DNA of 64,000 bases from assembly GCF_900176475.1 (NCBI RefSeq), contig NZ_FWXX01000010.1:62001-126000 (forward strand). The letters are read 5' to 3'. A program made the translations under genes and the position numbers. Positions 51,216 through 60,046 of this stretch are shown here, piece by piece. Every line of letters starts with the position of its first letter. Positions within the stretch are counted from its first letter, which is position 1. Under the pieces are notes generated by a model. It saw only the letters and a program-made list of their open reading frames with translations, ran no database searches and was not told the DNA's origin. This stretch comes from Tropicibacter naphthalenivorans (GTDB lineage Bacteria; Pseudomonadota; Alphaproteobacteria; Rhodobacterales; Rhodobacteraceae).

Positions 51216-51443
51216 TTGACCCCTCGCGTCTTTGTGCTTGGGGCAATGGCGGTTGTGTCGGGCTGTTCTGCCACGCTCAGTGACTGCTTCCGTTCGCCCT
51301 CAGCCCTGTCGACGCAGGGTGGAGATACGGTCGCGGCCTTGCTTCCCCCTGGCTGCGAGATCGTGGACGGATCGTCGCCCGGCGTTGCACAACTGCGTTG
51401 CGCAGATGGCCGGACAGGATTCGTTCTGAACACGGGAAACTGA
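51216..51443 (+). CDS. Small lipoprotein with TTG start
   Basis: Likely lipoprotein of 75 aa: hydrophobic start (TPRVFVLGAMAVVSGC) with lipobox VSGC and a mature part containing three more cysteines (DCFRSP, PPGCEIV, LRCADGR). I place the start at TTG 51216 because the frame upstream is antisense-like or out of frame with the previous gene and no ATG gives a complete signal; AAGGA is 3 bases before it. Position between two genes of one operon supports it. Confidence 0.55.
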   Translation: MTPRVFVLGAMAVVSGCSATLSDCFRSPSALSTQGGDTVAALLPPGCEIVDGSSPGVAQLRCADGRTGFVLNTGN

Positions 51444-51444
51444 C

Positions 51445-53520
51445 GTGACCATGCTGCGCCGGAAGACGTATTTTGTCGGGTTTCTGACCGCCCTGTCGCT
51501 GATTGCGAGCGGGGCCTTGGCCGCCACGTCGGACGTTTATCGTTCGACCCCTGTCATTGCCCGGCTCATCACCGCGCAAAACGGTGTGGCGCCGGGATCA
51601 CGCAGCTTGGCCGCCGGGTTGGACCTGACCATATCCGAGGGATGGAAGACCTATTGGCGCACGCCGGGAGAGGTCGGCACACCGCCCCGGGTCGACTGGT
51701 CCGGCTCGACCAACATCGCCGAAGTCGATTTTCAATGGCCTGCACCGGAACGCTTCACCGCCTTCGGCATCCAGAATTTCGGCTATCATGGAGAGGTTGT
51801 GTTCCCCTTGCGGATCACGCTGAAACAGCCCGGCACCGCGGCCCGGCTGCACGCGGCCGTGTCGCTGCTGGTATGCTCCGACATCTGCGTGCCTGAGGAT
51901 TTCGTCCTGACGCTCGACCTGCCGCCGGGCAGCGGCATCGACCAGACCTCTGCCGACAGGATTGCGCGTTTCGTGGACAAGGTCCCGCAAATGGCCCCCG
52001 TTCCGCGCATCACCTCGGCGCAATTCCATGTGGATGACGCGGCCCGCAGCCTGACCGTCGCGCTGCGCAGCACCAAGGCCTTCGACGCGCCCGACATCTT
52101 CCCCGAGGCCGGTGACGGCGTCACCTTCGGTGCACCCGACATTCGGCTGGGCGAAGACGGACGCCTGCTTTGGGCGCGGCTCCCGATCCTGTCCTCTGGC
52201 CCGCCCGAGACACCGCGTATCACAGTGACCGACGGGGACACCCGCGCCTTTACGGTGCCAGCCACAAAGGTGGCAAGCGCCCCTGCCCCGCCCTTTCGTC
52301 TGGCAACGCGGAGGACCGGGGCGGGGATGCTGGCCGGGATCGCCGCGCTTGCCTTCCTTGGCGGTCTGATCCTGAACGTTATGCCCTGCGTGCTGCCCGT
52401 CCTGTCGATCAAGTTCTCGTCTGTCCTGCGCCACGGCTCAGAGGATCGCCCGCGCATCCGCCGCGGTTTTCTTGCCGCCGCCGCCGGGGTCCTCACCTTC
52501 ATGTGGGCGCTTGCGGCGGTACTCTACGGATTGAAATGGGCGGGTGTGTCCGTGGGTTGGGGTCTGCAATTCCAGAACCCGGTCTTCCTTGCAGGTCTGA
52601 TCGTCGTGATGACGGTTTTTTCCGGCAACCTGCTGGGCGCGTTCGAGATTTCCTTGCCGTCCAGGCTCCAGACATGGATGGCCAATAACGGCGGCGGAGA
52701 TTTTGCCACAGGCCTTTTCGCGGCGGTCATGGCCACGCCCTGTTCCGCGCCGCTGCTGGGCACCGCCATAGCCTTTGCGCTGGCCGGTCGGGGTCTCGAT
52801 ATCGCCGTGATCTTTACCGCGCTGGGGCTGGGGCTGGCTCTGCCATACCTGCTGGTCGCGGCGTGGCCAGGAGTGGTGACGTGCCTGCCGAAGCCCGGGC
52901 GCTGGATGCTGCTGGTCAAGGTGGTTCTGGGGCTGATGCTGTTGGCCACGCTCGGGTGGCTGGTCTGGGTCATGAGCGGTGTCGCCGGGCCGTGGACTGC
53001 GCTCATCGTGCTGGCATTGGCGCTGTCGGTGACCGGGTTGCTGTCGCTCAGCCGCCTGTCACCGGGTCCGCGCCTGTCTGGCGCGGCGCTTCTGGTCGCT
53101 GTGACGTTGGTGGCCGCTCCCTTCGTGTCCACGCCCGCCGCCTCCCCCGCGCCGGACGGCAGCGCGCTGGCTTGGCAAAGCTTTGCCCGCGCCGAGATCG
53201 CGCGGCAGGTGTCGGGCGGGCAGGTCGTCTTTGTCGATGTCACTGCGGATTGGTGCCTGACCTGCAAGGCCAACAAAGCCCTGGTGCTGGAACGCGACCC
53301 GGTGCGCACGGCGCTGTCCGCTGACGGCATCACCCTCATGCAGGCCGACTGGACGCGCCCGGACGAGTCGATTGCGCGCTATCTCGAAAGCTTCGACCGT
53401 TACGGCATCCCCTTCAACGTCGTCTATGGACCGGGCGCGCCAGAGGGTATCGTCCTGTCGGAAATCCTGACGGACCGATCCGTGCTGAAGGCTCTCGATC
53501 GGGCAACCTTGCCGAACTGA
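51445..53520 (+). CDS. DsbD/ScsB-like thiol reductase
   Basis: Inner-membrane electron-transfer protein of 691 aa. Periplasmic N-terminal domain (about 27-280, with SLLVCSDICVPEDF), a transmembrane domain with LGGLILNVMPCVLPVLSIKF and AAVMATPCSAPLLGTAIAFA (the two reactive Cys), and a C-terminal thioredoxin domain with ADWCLTCK. It moves reducing power from the cytosol to periplasmic thiol proteins, probably the ScsC-like protein at 45295. GTG 51445 or ATG 51451 may be the start. Together they resemble the Scs copper-tolerance system. Confidence 0.92.
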   Translation: MTMLRRKTYFVGFLTALSLIASGALAATSDVYRSTPVIARLITAQNGVAPGSRSLAAGLDLTISEGWKTYWRTPGEVGTPPRVDWSGSTNIAEVDFQWPAPERFTAFGIQNFGYHGEVVFPLRITLKQPGTAARLHAAVSLLVCSDICVPEDFVLTLDLPPGSGIDQTSADRIARFVDKVPQMAPVPRITSAQFHVDDAARSLTVALRSTKAFDAPDIFPEAGDGVTFGAPDIRLGEDGRLLWARLPILSSGPPETPRITVTDGDTRAFTVPATKVASAPAPPFRLATRRTGAGMLAGIAALAFLGGLILNVMPCVLPVLSIKFSSVLRHGSEDRPRIRRGFLAAAAGVLTFMWALAAVLYGLKWAGVSVGWGLQFQNPVFLAGLIVVMTVFSGNLLGAFEISLPSRLQTWMANNGGGDFATGLFAAVMATPCSAPLLGTAIAFALAGRGLDIAVIFTALGLGLALPYLLVAAWPGVVTCLPKPGRWMLLVKVVLGLMLLATLGWLVWVMSGVAGPWTALIVLALALSVTGLLSLSRLSPGPRLSGAALLVAVTLVAAPFVSTPAASPAPDGSALAWQSFARAEIARQVSGGQVVFVDVTADWCLTCKANKALVLERDPVRTALSADGITLMQADWTRPDESIARYLESFDRYGIPFNVVYGPGAPEGIVLSEILTDRSVLKALDRATLPN

Positions 53521-53587
53521 CATTTAAACATAATGTATATGGAATATGTTGGACCTTTAGTTGGTCTGCAGATCCGCGTCAGTGGGC

Positions 53588-53675
53588 ATGGCCATGTCAG
53601 TCGATCGAAAAGAACACTGGGACACCGTCTACGGCAAGACGCCCGAGACCAGCCTGAGCTGGCATCAGGACGATC
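53588..53675 (+). pseudogene. Methyltransferase gene, 5' part cut by IS66
   Basis: Encodes MAMSVDRKEHWDTVYGKTPE then TSLSWHQDD, the N-terminus of a small class I SAM-dependent methyltransferase. The frame is cut at 53675 by the insertion sequence and resumes in phase at 56482. Reconstructed, the gene has 209 codons. A short AT-rich promoter-like stretch (53521-53550) lies upstream. Confidence 0.85.
53668..53675. repeat. IS66 target-site duplication, left
   Basis: GGACGATC directly before the left end of the element, identical to 56474-56481. Eight bases is the usual duplication for IS66. Confidence 0.92.
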
Positions 53676-53690
53676 GTAAGCGCCCGATAG

Positions 53691-53987
53691 CTACCGCAGT
53701 GGAATGTTCTTGACGCGTTCGATGATGTCGGGGTCGTCCACGAAGTCCTCGAGGAAGCTATGCCATTGCTCGATCGAGACCCGGGCAGACATGAGCATGT
53801 CCCGAAGTTCGTCGATACCGTCATCCGTGAGGGCAGTCTGGTAGTTGTCCTGACCGACTTGGACGCTAACGATATTGCCGTAGGTGAGGTTGTCATCGTT
53901 GCTGACGATGGCTTCGAGAAGGTCCAACTCCTCTCCGAGCAGGCTGGCAACGTGGCTGAGCAAGCAGACATAGGTTGTCTCAGCCAT
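53691..53987 (-). CDS. IS66 passenger protein
   Basis: Acidic protein of 98 aa encoded inside the element after tnpC, with TGATG overlap of stop and start. It contains LLGEELDLLEAIVSNDDNLT and LRDMLMSARVSIEQWHSFLE. No family is known to me and it lacks DNA-binding features. Being coupled to tnpC, it probably affects transposition or its control. Confidence 0.75.
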   Translation of the reverse strand: MAETTYVCLLSHVASLLGEELDLLEAIVSNDDNLTYGNIVSVQVGQDNYQTALTDDGIDELRDMLMSARVSIEQWHSFLEDFVDDPDIIERVKNIPLR

Positions 53988-55606
53988 CAGGCGGCCTCGC
54001 TCTCAAGCTGGCTTCTCGGCTGCCAATTCCATGGGAGCAGTTCGTCGAGCCGGTTGATCTTGTGATCGTGGATGCGGTCGAGGACGTCGGCTAGCCAGGC
54101 CTGCGGGTCCAGTTCGCTCATCTTGGCGGTCTCGATCAACGTCATGGCCCGGGCGAGGGTCTCGCCACCGCTGTCGGAGCCGGCGAACAGCCAGTTGCGG
54201 CGCCCGATCCCGATTGGGCGCATGGCGCGCTCGGCCGGGTTGTTGTCGATGCCGATGCGCCCGTCCTCGAGATAGAGCTCGAAGGAGTGCCAACGGGAGA
54301 GCCCATAGCGGAAGGCCTTGGCAAGATCGCCCTTGCCTGGGATGCGCACGAGTTGCGCCTCGGCCCACGCCTTGAAGGCGTCGACCTTGGGCCTGGAGTG
54401 CTGTTGCCGCGCCGCCTTGCGCAGTCCGGCGGGTTGACCGGCGATCTGCCGTTCGACGTCGTAGAGCTTCCCGATCCGATCGAGCGCCTCGCGTGCGATC
54501 TCCGACCTGGTTGTCTCCCAGACATCGTGGAAGTCGCGTCGCAGATGGGCCCAGCAGGCCGCCTCCCTGAACTGGCTACTGCCGTCCGCCCGCGGCTCAT
54601 AGAGCTGGGCAAAGCCTGCGTAGGCATCGGCCTGCAGGATGCCGCTGCTGGCGTGCAGGTGCTGCCGGGGATGCTCCCCTTTCCGGTCCGGCGAGAAGCG
54701 GTAGACCACACCAGGCGGTGCGCTGCCGGCCCAGGGCCTCTGATCTGAGACATAGGCCCAGACCCGACCTTGCTTGACCCCTTTGCCGAGGCCGCGGTCC
54801 CGGCGTGACCGGTCCAATACGCGGATCGGAGTGTCGTCTGCATGGAGGATCGGCGCGGCCATGATCTCGGCCTCGATCCTTTCGATGACCGGTTCGAGCA
54901 CCTTCATGGCCCGGCCGCACCAGTCCAGCAACGTGCTGTCCGGCACTTCGGCGCCCATGCGGGCATAAATCTCGTTGAGGCGATAGAGCGGAACGTGATC
55001 ATCGAACTTCGAGACCAGGACATGGGCCAGAAGGCCTGGCCCAGCCATGCTGCCGGGGATCGGGCGGCTCGGGGCGGCAGGCTGAACCATCTTCTCGCAG
55101 CGGCGGCACGACTTCTTCACCCGTGCGATCTGGATCACCTTCATCTGCGCGGCAACCATGTCGAGCAACTCGCTGACATCTTCTCCTACCACGCGCAGCT
55201 CGCCCCCGCACTCCGGGCAGCAGGTGCCGGGATCGAGTTCGCGGCGTTCGCGGGGTGTCCCATCCGATACCCGCGGCCTGCGGCGGGGTTTCACCTCGGC
55301 GGCTTCGGGCACCATGTCGAGAGGGCCCGCATCCTCATCTTCGATCGGTTCGCTGCGCTGCTCGGCCGCCGCGATCAACAGGTCTTCCAGCGCGAGCTCG
55401 AGCTGGGCAATCTCCCGTTCGATCTTTTCCGACGACTTGCCGAACGCCTGTTTCTGCAGTTTCGCAATCCTCAGCCGCAGCGTCTGGACCAGGTGTTCAT
55501 GAGCCTGCAGCGTGACCGACATGCGGACATTCTCCGCCTGGAGGGCGGCGATCATCGCCTTCAGAACAGCGGGATCGTTGGAGAGGATATCGGCGTCATC
55601 AGACAT
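53987..55606 (-). CDS. tnpC: IS66 transposase TnpC
   Basis: DDE transposase of 539 aa. An N-terminal coiled region ([20 protein letters not shown], then [20 protein letters not shown]), a zinc-finger-like CPECG...CRRCE, then the catalytic region with [10 protein letters not shown] (Asp), [10 protein letters not shown] (Asp) and the [20 protein letters not shown] Glu-containing segment. The start at 55606 is used; upstream sequence in frame runs through tnpB in another frame. Needs TnpA and TnpB for full activity in studied IS66 elements. Confidence 0.95.
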   Translation of the reverse strand: MSDDADILSNDPAVLKAMIAALQAENVRMSVTLQAHEHLVQTLRLRIAKLQKQAFGKSSEKIEREIAQLELALEDLLIAAAEQRSEPIEDEDAGPLDMVPEAAEVKPRRRPRVSDGTPRERRELDPGTCCPECGGELRVVGEDVSELLDMVAAQMKVIQIARVKKSCRRCEKMVQPAAPSRPIPGSMAGPGLLAHVLVSKFDDHVPLYRLNEIYARMGAEVPDSTLLDWCGRAMKVLEPVIERIEAEIMAAPILHADDTPIRVLDRSRRDRGLGKGVKQGRVWAYVSDQRPWAGSAPPGVVYRFSPDRKGEHPRQHLHASSGILQADAYAGFAQLYEPRADGSSQFREAACWAHLRRDFHDVWETTRSEIAREALDRIGKLYDVERQIAGQPAGLRKAARQQHSRPKVDAFKAWAEAQLVRIPGKGDLAKAFRYGLSRWHSFELYLEDGRIGIDNNPAERAMRPIGIGRRNWLFAGSDSGGETLARAMTLIETAKMSELDPQAWLADVLDRIHDHKINRLDELLPWNWQPRSQLESEAA

Positions 55607-55668
55607 GCCGACAGATACCACGCGGCGCCCATAATAGCCAACAAAACAAGGGACTTCAGGGAGACAAT

Positions 55669-56016
55669 CTATCCCACGCGCGCAGGTGGCGCGCCCCAGT
55701 CCGGACGGCGCCAATCGATCCCTTCCCACAGCATGGCCAGCTGAGCCGAGGTAAGCCGGGCAACGCCGCCTTCGGTGCTCGGCCACGGGAAGCGCCCGCG
55801 TTCCAGAACCTTGTAGTAAAGGCAGAAGCCCTGACCATCCCAATAGAGCAGCTTGAGCCGGTCGCCCCGGCGCCCCCGGAACGCGAAGACCGCGCCGCTT
55901 GCAGGCTTCTGACGCAGAACGTCCTGTGCCATGGCGGATAGGCCAGAAATGCCCTTCCTCATATCTGTGGCGCCGCAGGCAAGGTAGACCCGCACGCCCG
56001 TTCCCGGGCCGATCAT
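55669..56016 (-). CDS. tnpB: IS66 accessory protein TnpB
   Basis: IS66 Orf2 of 115 aa with the family signature [39 protein letters not shown] and RGRFPWPS. Its start overlaps the tnpA stop as ATGA. Confidence 0.95.
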   Translation of the reverse strand: MIGPGTGVRVYLACGATDMRKGISGLSAMAQDVLRQKPASGAVFAFRGRRGDRLKLLYWDGQGFCLYYKVLERGRFPWPSTEGGVARLTSAQLAMLWEGIDWRRPDWGAPPARVG

Positions 56017-56375
56017 GCCGCCTCGATGGCCCGGATCAGCCGCGTCAGAGCTTCTCCGTCCATGCTGCTGTCGAACCTCAAGCATCTCCCGTTGGTCAAC
56101 CGCAACTCCACCGGAACCGATCTGGTCGGCGTGGGCGCTGGAGCCGCCGACTCCGGGAAATCGACGGGAAGGAAGTAAGCGCCGTGACCGGGCGACCAGA
56201 GACCCTTTTGCTTCAGGTCCCGCCGCCAACCGTAAATCTGAGAGCGTGTCACCTCGTAGCGCTGAGCGACCTGGGTCACCGTCGCCCCGTCAGCACCAGC
56301 CGCCAGCACGATCTCGAGCTTTGCGTCGTCACTCCACCGTCGGCGTCGCTCAACGCCCAGAACTTCGCCCAGCAT
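56013..56375 (-). CDS. tnpA: IS66 accessory protein TnpA
   Basis: IS66 Orf1 of 120 aa, with an N-terminal helix-turn-helix ([20 protein letters not shown], then [19 protein letters not shown]). Start 56375 ([11 protein letters not shown]) is preferred; an in-frame Met at 56402 would add nine residues. Confidence 0.92.
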   Translation of the reverse strand: MLGEVLGVERRRRWSDDAKLEIVLAAGADGATVTQVAQRYEVTRSQIYGWRRDLKQKGLWSPGHGAYFLPVDFPESAAPAPTPTRSVPVELRLTNGRCLRFDSSMDGEALTRLIRAIEAA

Positions 56376-56473
56376 GACCCCTCCATCCAAGACACGTCGC
56401 AAAGGACGTCGTTAAGCACGTGTCTTAGATCAGGTCGCTTCCAACCGGCAGGCGGCCTCAACCGGTCGGTTAC

Positions 56474-56481
56474 GGACGATC
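56474..56481. repeat. IS66 target-site duplication, right
   Basis: GGACGATC directly after the right end of the element, identical to 53668-53675. Confidence 0.92.
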
Positions 56482-57020
56482 CGACAGTTTCGCTCGACCT
56501 AATTCGGATGGCCGGAATTCCCAGAGGCGCGTCGGTGATCGACATAGGCGGCGGCATGTCCCGTTTCACGGACGCCGTGCTGGCGATGGGGCTGCGCGAC
56601 GTGACGATTTTGGACCTGTCGCAAGTGGCCTTGGATGCCGCGCGAGACCGGCTGGGGCCCGCAGGGGGCAGCTTGACCTGGCTGTGTAAAGACATCACCA
56701 CCTGGTCGCCGACGCGACAGTACGACCTGTGGCATGACAGGGCGGTATTCCACTTTCTCACCGACCCCGCCGACAGAGCCGCCTATATCGAGAGCTTGAC
56801 ACGCGCCGTCCGGATCGATGGCCATGCCATCATAGCCACTTTTGCGCCGGACGGACCGGATCGGTGCAGCGGCCTGCCGGTCGTCCGCTACAGCCCCGAG
56901 AATATCGCGGTGCTTTTGGCAGACAGTTTCGCGCCGGTGGCGCATCGCCGCCACCTCCACCAAACCCCGAAAGGCGCGGAGCAAGCTTTTCAATTTAGCC
57001 TGATCCGTCGGGTCGGCTGA
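56482..57020 (+). pseudogene. Methyltransferase gene, 3' part after IS66
   Basis: Continues the gene begun at 53588: joining across one copy of the duplication gives SWHQDDPTVSLDLIRMAGIP without frame change. This part holds the SAM motif SVIDIGGGMSRF, then VTILDLSQVALDAARDRL, DLWHDRAVFHFLTDP and a regular C-terminus (GAEQAFQFSLIRRVG). Without the insertion the enzyme would be 208 aa. Substrate unknown; relatives are often near metal or metalloid genes. Confidence 0.9.
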
Positions 57021-57243
57021 CCTCAGTCTCCCCCGAGTTGCGCCAGTATTGCCTGAACCTCTGCCTTGCGCGCAAACCACGCGTCTTGGCCAGTCGCGCG
57101 TGCGGACGGCCAGTTGCGGCCCTGACATCGGGAAACAACTCGCTGATCTGGCAACGCTTTGGTCGCGCCGGAATTCCGCCGCAAGCACCGAACGTGAAGG
57201 TTACTTTCTGAACGTCACCGTGCCGATATCTGTACACCTCCCG

Positions 57244-57954
57244 TCAAATGGATTGGCCGAACCGTTCGACCAGCCAGCCAAAGGCGATCCCCGTGCTGGC
57301 CCACAGCGTTGCCTGCACCGCCAATGTCGATGCCCGGAACTGCCAGAGCAGATCGCGCGGAAAGGCCGGGTCCACCTCGTGGAACGAGGGCAACAGGATC
57401 GCTGCCCCGGACATGACCCCTGCGTAGATCCCCGCCCCGATCAGCATCTTGCGTCGTCGCGAAGCGATCCCTTTCACCGCCGAGACAGCCAGCCCGAGCG
57501 TTGCCAGCGACAGGGCCAGAAAGGCGAAATAGGCCAGGGTGCGCGCCCCGATCGTTTCGGGGTTGCCCACTGCCGGCGGATTTCCCGGAAATTTCAGCAT
57601 GGGAACGACGATCACCGCGGCGAACCCCAACGACGTGATCCAGCCCACCGTGGCCCGTGTCGATCCATGCAGGAACCGCCCCCGCGCCACGGCATAGCTG
57701 ATTGCCAGGATCCCGCCCAAGGCCACGCCCACGGCGGCGAGACCGACGAACAATCCCGGACCAGCCTGCAATCGGCGCGACATGCCGCCGGTGTCGGAAT
57801 GATCCGGCGTATCTGCCGCGTGTGTGTGGCTGTCGGTGGTTTCCAGCGCGATGGCCGCGTCCAGCGCAGGCTCACCAACCAGTCGCGCCACGCCGAACGT
57901 CACCACGGATGCCAACAGCCCGGCCAGAAGGCCGAGCACAAGAAGACGAGTCAT
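57244..57954 (-). CDS. cbtA: CbtA, predicted cobalt transporter subunit
   Basis: Membrane protein of 236 aa with about six helices. Family landmarks: an N-terminal LLVLGLLAGLLASVVTFGVA, a His/Asp loop (TTDSHTHAADTPDHSD), PGLFVGLAAVGVALGGILAI, VPMLKFPGNPPAVGNPETIG and LPSFHEVDPAFP. CbtA/CbtB are predicted cobalt importers under vitamin B12 control. It follows cbtB by 9 bases, behind a cobalamin riboswitch. Confidence 0.94.
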   Translation of the reverse strand: MTRLLVLGLLAGLLASVVTFGVARLVGEPALDAAIALETTDSHTHAADTPDHSDTGGMSRRLQAGPGLFVGLAAVGVALGGILAISYAVARGRFLHGSTRATVGWITSLGFAAVIVVPMLKFPGNPPAVGNPETIGARTLAYFAFLALSLATLGLAVSAVKGIASRRRKMLIGAGIYAGVMSGAAILLPSFHEVDPAFPRDLLWQFRASTLAVQATLWASTGIAFGWLVERFGQSI

Positions 57955-57963
57955 CGCTGTAAC

Positions 57964-58176
57964 TTAGTGGCAGGGAAAGCCAAGAAGATGGCGCGCATCG
58001 TGCACGAATTCATGCACGTCGGTCCCGGCGATAACAGACCATGCGCCCTGCTCTGCACCGACGAAATAGACCACCAGGACAGCCAACAGCGAGGCCAGGA
58101 TCGCCCAAGGGGCAATGTCCCCCATAGGGATGGCGGGAAGAGCGCTCGAAACGGCGGGACGGGTTGCGACAGTCAT
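57964..58176 (-). CDS. cbtB: CbtB, predicted cobalt transporter subunit
   Basis: Small membrane protein of 70 aa with one helix (IAPWAILASLLAVLVVYFVG) and the conserved His-rich tail DVHEFVHDARHLLGFPCH, likely the metal-binding part. The start at 58176 follows the riboswitch region with AGGAG before it; an in-frame Met at 58203 would lie in the riboswitch expression platform. Confidence 0.94.
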   Translation of the reverse strand: MTVATRPAVSSALPAIPMGDIAPWAILASLLAVLVVYFVGAEQGAWSVIAGTDVHEFVHDARHLLGFPCH

Positions 58177-58214
58177 TTGGTACTCCTTCTGATGACGCGT
58201 CATGAGTATTTTCC

Positions 58215-58320
58215 AGGGATCCGTGTCTGACTTACGCTTGCGCGATCACAGTGGCGCGACCGTTCCGGATTTTCACCGGCTTCCGTATTTCCCTGTGTCT
58301 GATCGATAGGCCAGAATGCC
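58215..58320 (-). promoter_or_regulatory. Cobalamin riboswitch controlling cbtBA
   Basis: On the minus strand the leader shows GCCGGTGAAAATCCGG (58280-58265), the B12-box-like CGCGCCACTGTGATCG (around 58257-58242) and AAGTCAGACACGG (58233-58221), in the order of the AdoCbl aptamer. A translational or transcriptional switch before cbtB fits the known cobalt/B12 logic: excess cobalamin shuts off cobalt uptake. Confidence 0.92.
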
Positions 58321-58366
58321 TCGAGCTGCCAACATTTTCTTGCCTCGCCTGTACGAAAGCCCCCCC

Positions 58367-58909
58367 ATGCGCCTGATCCTCGTTGCCGCGCCCATGTCTG
58401 CGCATCACCCCTTTCGCCTTGCCGCGGATATGAGCGCTGCGCAGGTACAGCGGGCACGTACCCTCTCTGGCCGGCTTGGGGGCAGTGCTTGCCAGACCGC
58501 GCCAGGGACCGGTGTCTTGGCCTTGGAGCTTGGATTGCAGCCAAACGACTGCGCGGCGCTCGGCGCGCAGGATTTCGGGCACTGGACAGACATGACCCTG
58601 GACGAAGTCGCCGCCACCGATCCCGAGGCACTGTCACTGTGGACCCGTGACCCCGAAGCTCGCCCCGGCGGGGGTACCTCCCTGACAGACCTCTGCGCGA
58701 CCGTACGACCCTGGCTGGACCAGATGGCGGCCTCGTCGGCAGATCGTGTGGTGGCTCTGGCGGCCCCGCCCGTGCTGCGCGGAGTCATTGTCAGCGCGCT
58801 GGACCTGCCGCCTATTGCCGGGTTCCGGCTGGATATCCATCCTCTCGCCCCGATCCACCTGGTACACGACGGTCAACGATGGACATGGCGGCCCGGTAAC
58901 CCGGACTGA
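58367..58909 (+). CDS. Degenerate histidine-phosphatase-like protein
   Basis: Protein of 180 aa with the outline of the histidine phosphatase (CobC-like) fold: a first strand LILVAAPMSAHHPFRLAAD, then ALGAQDFGHWTDMTLDEVAA and RPGGGTSLTDLCATVRPWLD. The catalytic Arg-His-Gly of strand one is replaced (VAAPMSA) and the second His of the late strand is absent (VALAAPPVLRGVI), so it is probably not a phosphatase. It is divergent from cbtBA across the riboswitch. It may bind a cobalamin precursor or be a regulator; unknown. Confidence 0.75.
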   Translation: MRLILVAAPMSAHHPFRLAADMSAAQVQRARTLSGRLGGSACQTAPGTGVLALELGLQPNDCAALGAQDFGHWTDMTLDEVAATDPEALSLWTRDPEARPGGGTSLTDLCATVRPWLDQMAASSADRVVALAAPPVLRGVIVSALDLPPIAGFRLDIHPLAPIHLVHDGQRWTWRPGNPD

Positions 58910-60046
58910 TCACGGGTTTTCCAGACGTGCGATGCTTGCCCTGACCTCTGCCTTGCGCGCATCGCCCTCGGGCAACAGCGCATCCGCGCGAAGGTAAGCG
59001 TCCCGCGCCTTGTCCATCTCTTGGAGCACGCCATAGGCATTCGCCAGCCTGAGCCATCCGTTCACGTCATCCGGTTCATCCTCAAGCCGCGTCGCCAGAC
59101 GATCCACCATGGACCGTATGAAAACCGCCCTGTCGCCTTCGCTCATCTCCTGTGCGGCGGCGACATCGGCGGCACTGGGGCTGCGGGCAACAGGCGCACG
59201 CGACGCGATGGGCGCCCGGCCGAGTGTTTGTGCGAATGCATTCGCCTGCGCAATATAGGTGTCCATCCAGGGCTGGTAGCCCGGCGTCTCGGCCAGTCGC
59301 GCCGTCAGGCGGTCATGAGCTGCCCCGACCTCTCCTGCCTGCGCGTCCGCGATCGCAAGGTAGAACGCCGCCGCCGGGTTCGAGAGGTCCAGCGTCAGCG
59401 CCCTGTTCAAAGCGGTCACCGCGTCCGGCGTGACGGTTCCGTCATTGGCCCGGATCATCGCCTCGGCCAGCATCGACCATGTCGCCGAAACCGCGTCGTC
59501 ACGGCCAGAGGCCGTCCGGAAGGCGGTAACGGCTTCGTCGAATTGTCCCATGCGCGCATAGGTCTGGCCCAACAACATCCAGCCATCGGTCGGGCCGCCG
59601 TCGGGATCGGCCCTCAGCCTTTCGCGCAATTGCCCAGCCAAATCGGCGATCCGTCGCGTGTCGGCGCGCTCGTCGGCGCGGTCGGCGAAGGCCACAGCCG
59701 GCACGTCGGGCGCACCGGCGAACGAATAGTAGCCAAAGGCCATGGCCGGGACAAACACCGCCGCGAGGATCAGCGCGCCGCGCCCGCCTGTCGTCGTGAC
59801 GGTCTGCCGATCAGCGCGCCGCAGCACCTGCGCCATGCGGCGGCGGATTTCCTGCCTTGCGGCCTCTGCTTCGGGTGCAGAGACCAGCCCCCGCGCCATG
59901 TCGCGGTCGATTTCTTCGAGCTGGTCGACCAGAACCGCCGGCACGGCGTCGGCGCGCAAGACCGGTGCCATGCCTGCCCGGCGCATCGGAAACAGCGCGA
60001 TGGTCAGACCAGCAATCGCCATGATGGCGAAAATACCCCAGATCAT
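58910..60046 (-). CDS. ccmI: Cytochrome c maturation protein CcmI
   Basis: Apocytochrome chaperone of 378 aa. Two N-terminal membrane helices (IFAIMAIAGLTIALF and GALILAAVFVPAMAFGYYSF) flank a cytosolic loop with AVPAVLVDQLEEIDRDMARG, LVSAPEAEAARQEIRRRM, the CcmI signature. The periplasmic part has TPR repeats (DGWMLLGQTYARMGQFDEAV). It presents apocytochromes to CcmF/CcmH. Start overlaps the ccmH stop by 4 bases; last gene of the operon. Confidence 0.93.
   Translation of the reverse strand: MIWGIFAIMAIAGLTIALFPMRRAGMAPVLRADAVPAVLVDQLEEIDRDMARGLVSAPEAEAARQEIRRRMAQVLRRADRQTVTTTGGRGALILAAVFVPAMAFGYYSFAGAPDVPAVAFADRADERADTRRIADLAGQLRERLRADPDGGPTDGWMLLGQTYARMGQFDEAVTAFRTASGRDDAVSATWSMLAEAMIRANDGTVTPDAVTALNRALTLDLSNPAAAFYLAIADAQAGEVGAAHDRLTARLAETPGYQPWMDTYIAQANAFAQTLGRAPIASRAPVARSPSAADVAAAQEMSEGDRAVFIRSMVDRLATRLEDEPDDVNGWLRLANAYGVLQEMDKARDAYLRADALLPEGDARKAEVRASIARLENP

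Larger units (their letters stand above)
53676..56473 (-). mobile_element. Complete IS66-family insertion sequence
   Basis: Element of 2798 bp bounded by inverted ends starting GTAAGCGCCCG (left) and, on the other strand, GTAACCGACCG (right), matching in about 15 of 22 terminal positions. It is flanked by 8-bp duplications GGACGATC. It carries tnpA, tnpB and tnpC in the usual overlapping order and a 98-aa passenger gene. All reading frames are intact, so it may be active and recent. Confidence 0.95.

Noticed and set aside
53521-53587. ArsR-type operator before the split methyltransferase
   Set aside because: ACATA...TATGT arms are present in the AT-rich stretch, but the match is too weak and no ArsR gene is in the window.
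57021-57243. Minus-strand coding remnant between methyltransferase and cbtA
   Set aside because: One frame ends in a protein-like stretch (WFARKAEVQAILAQLGGD), but it has no start and no recognisable family; too little to call.
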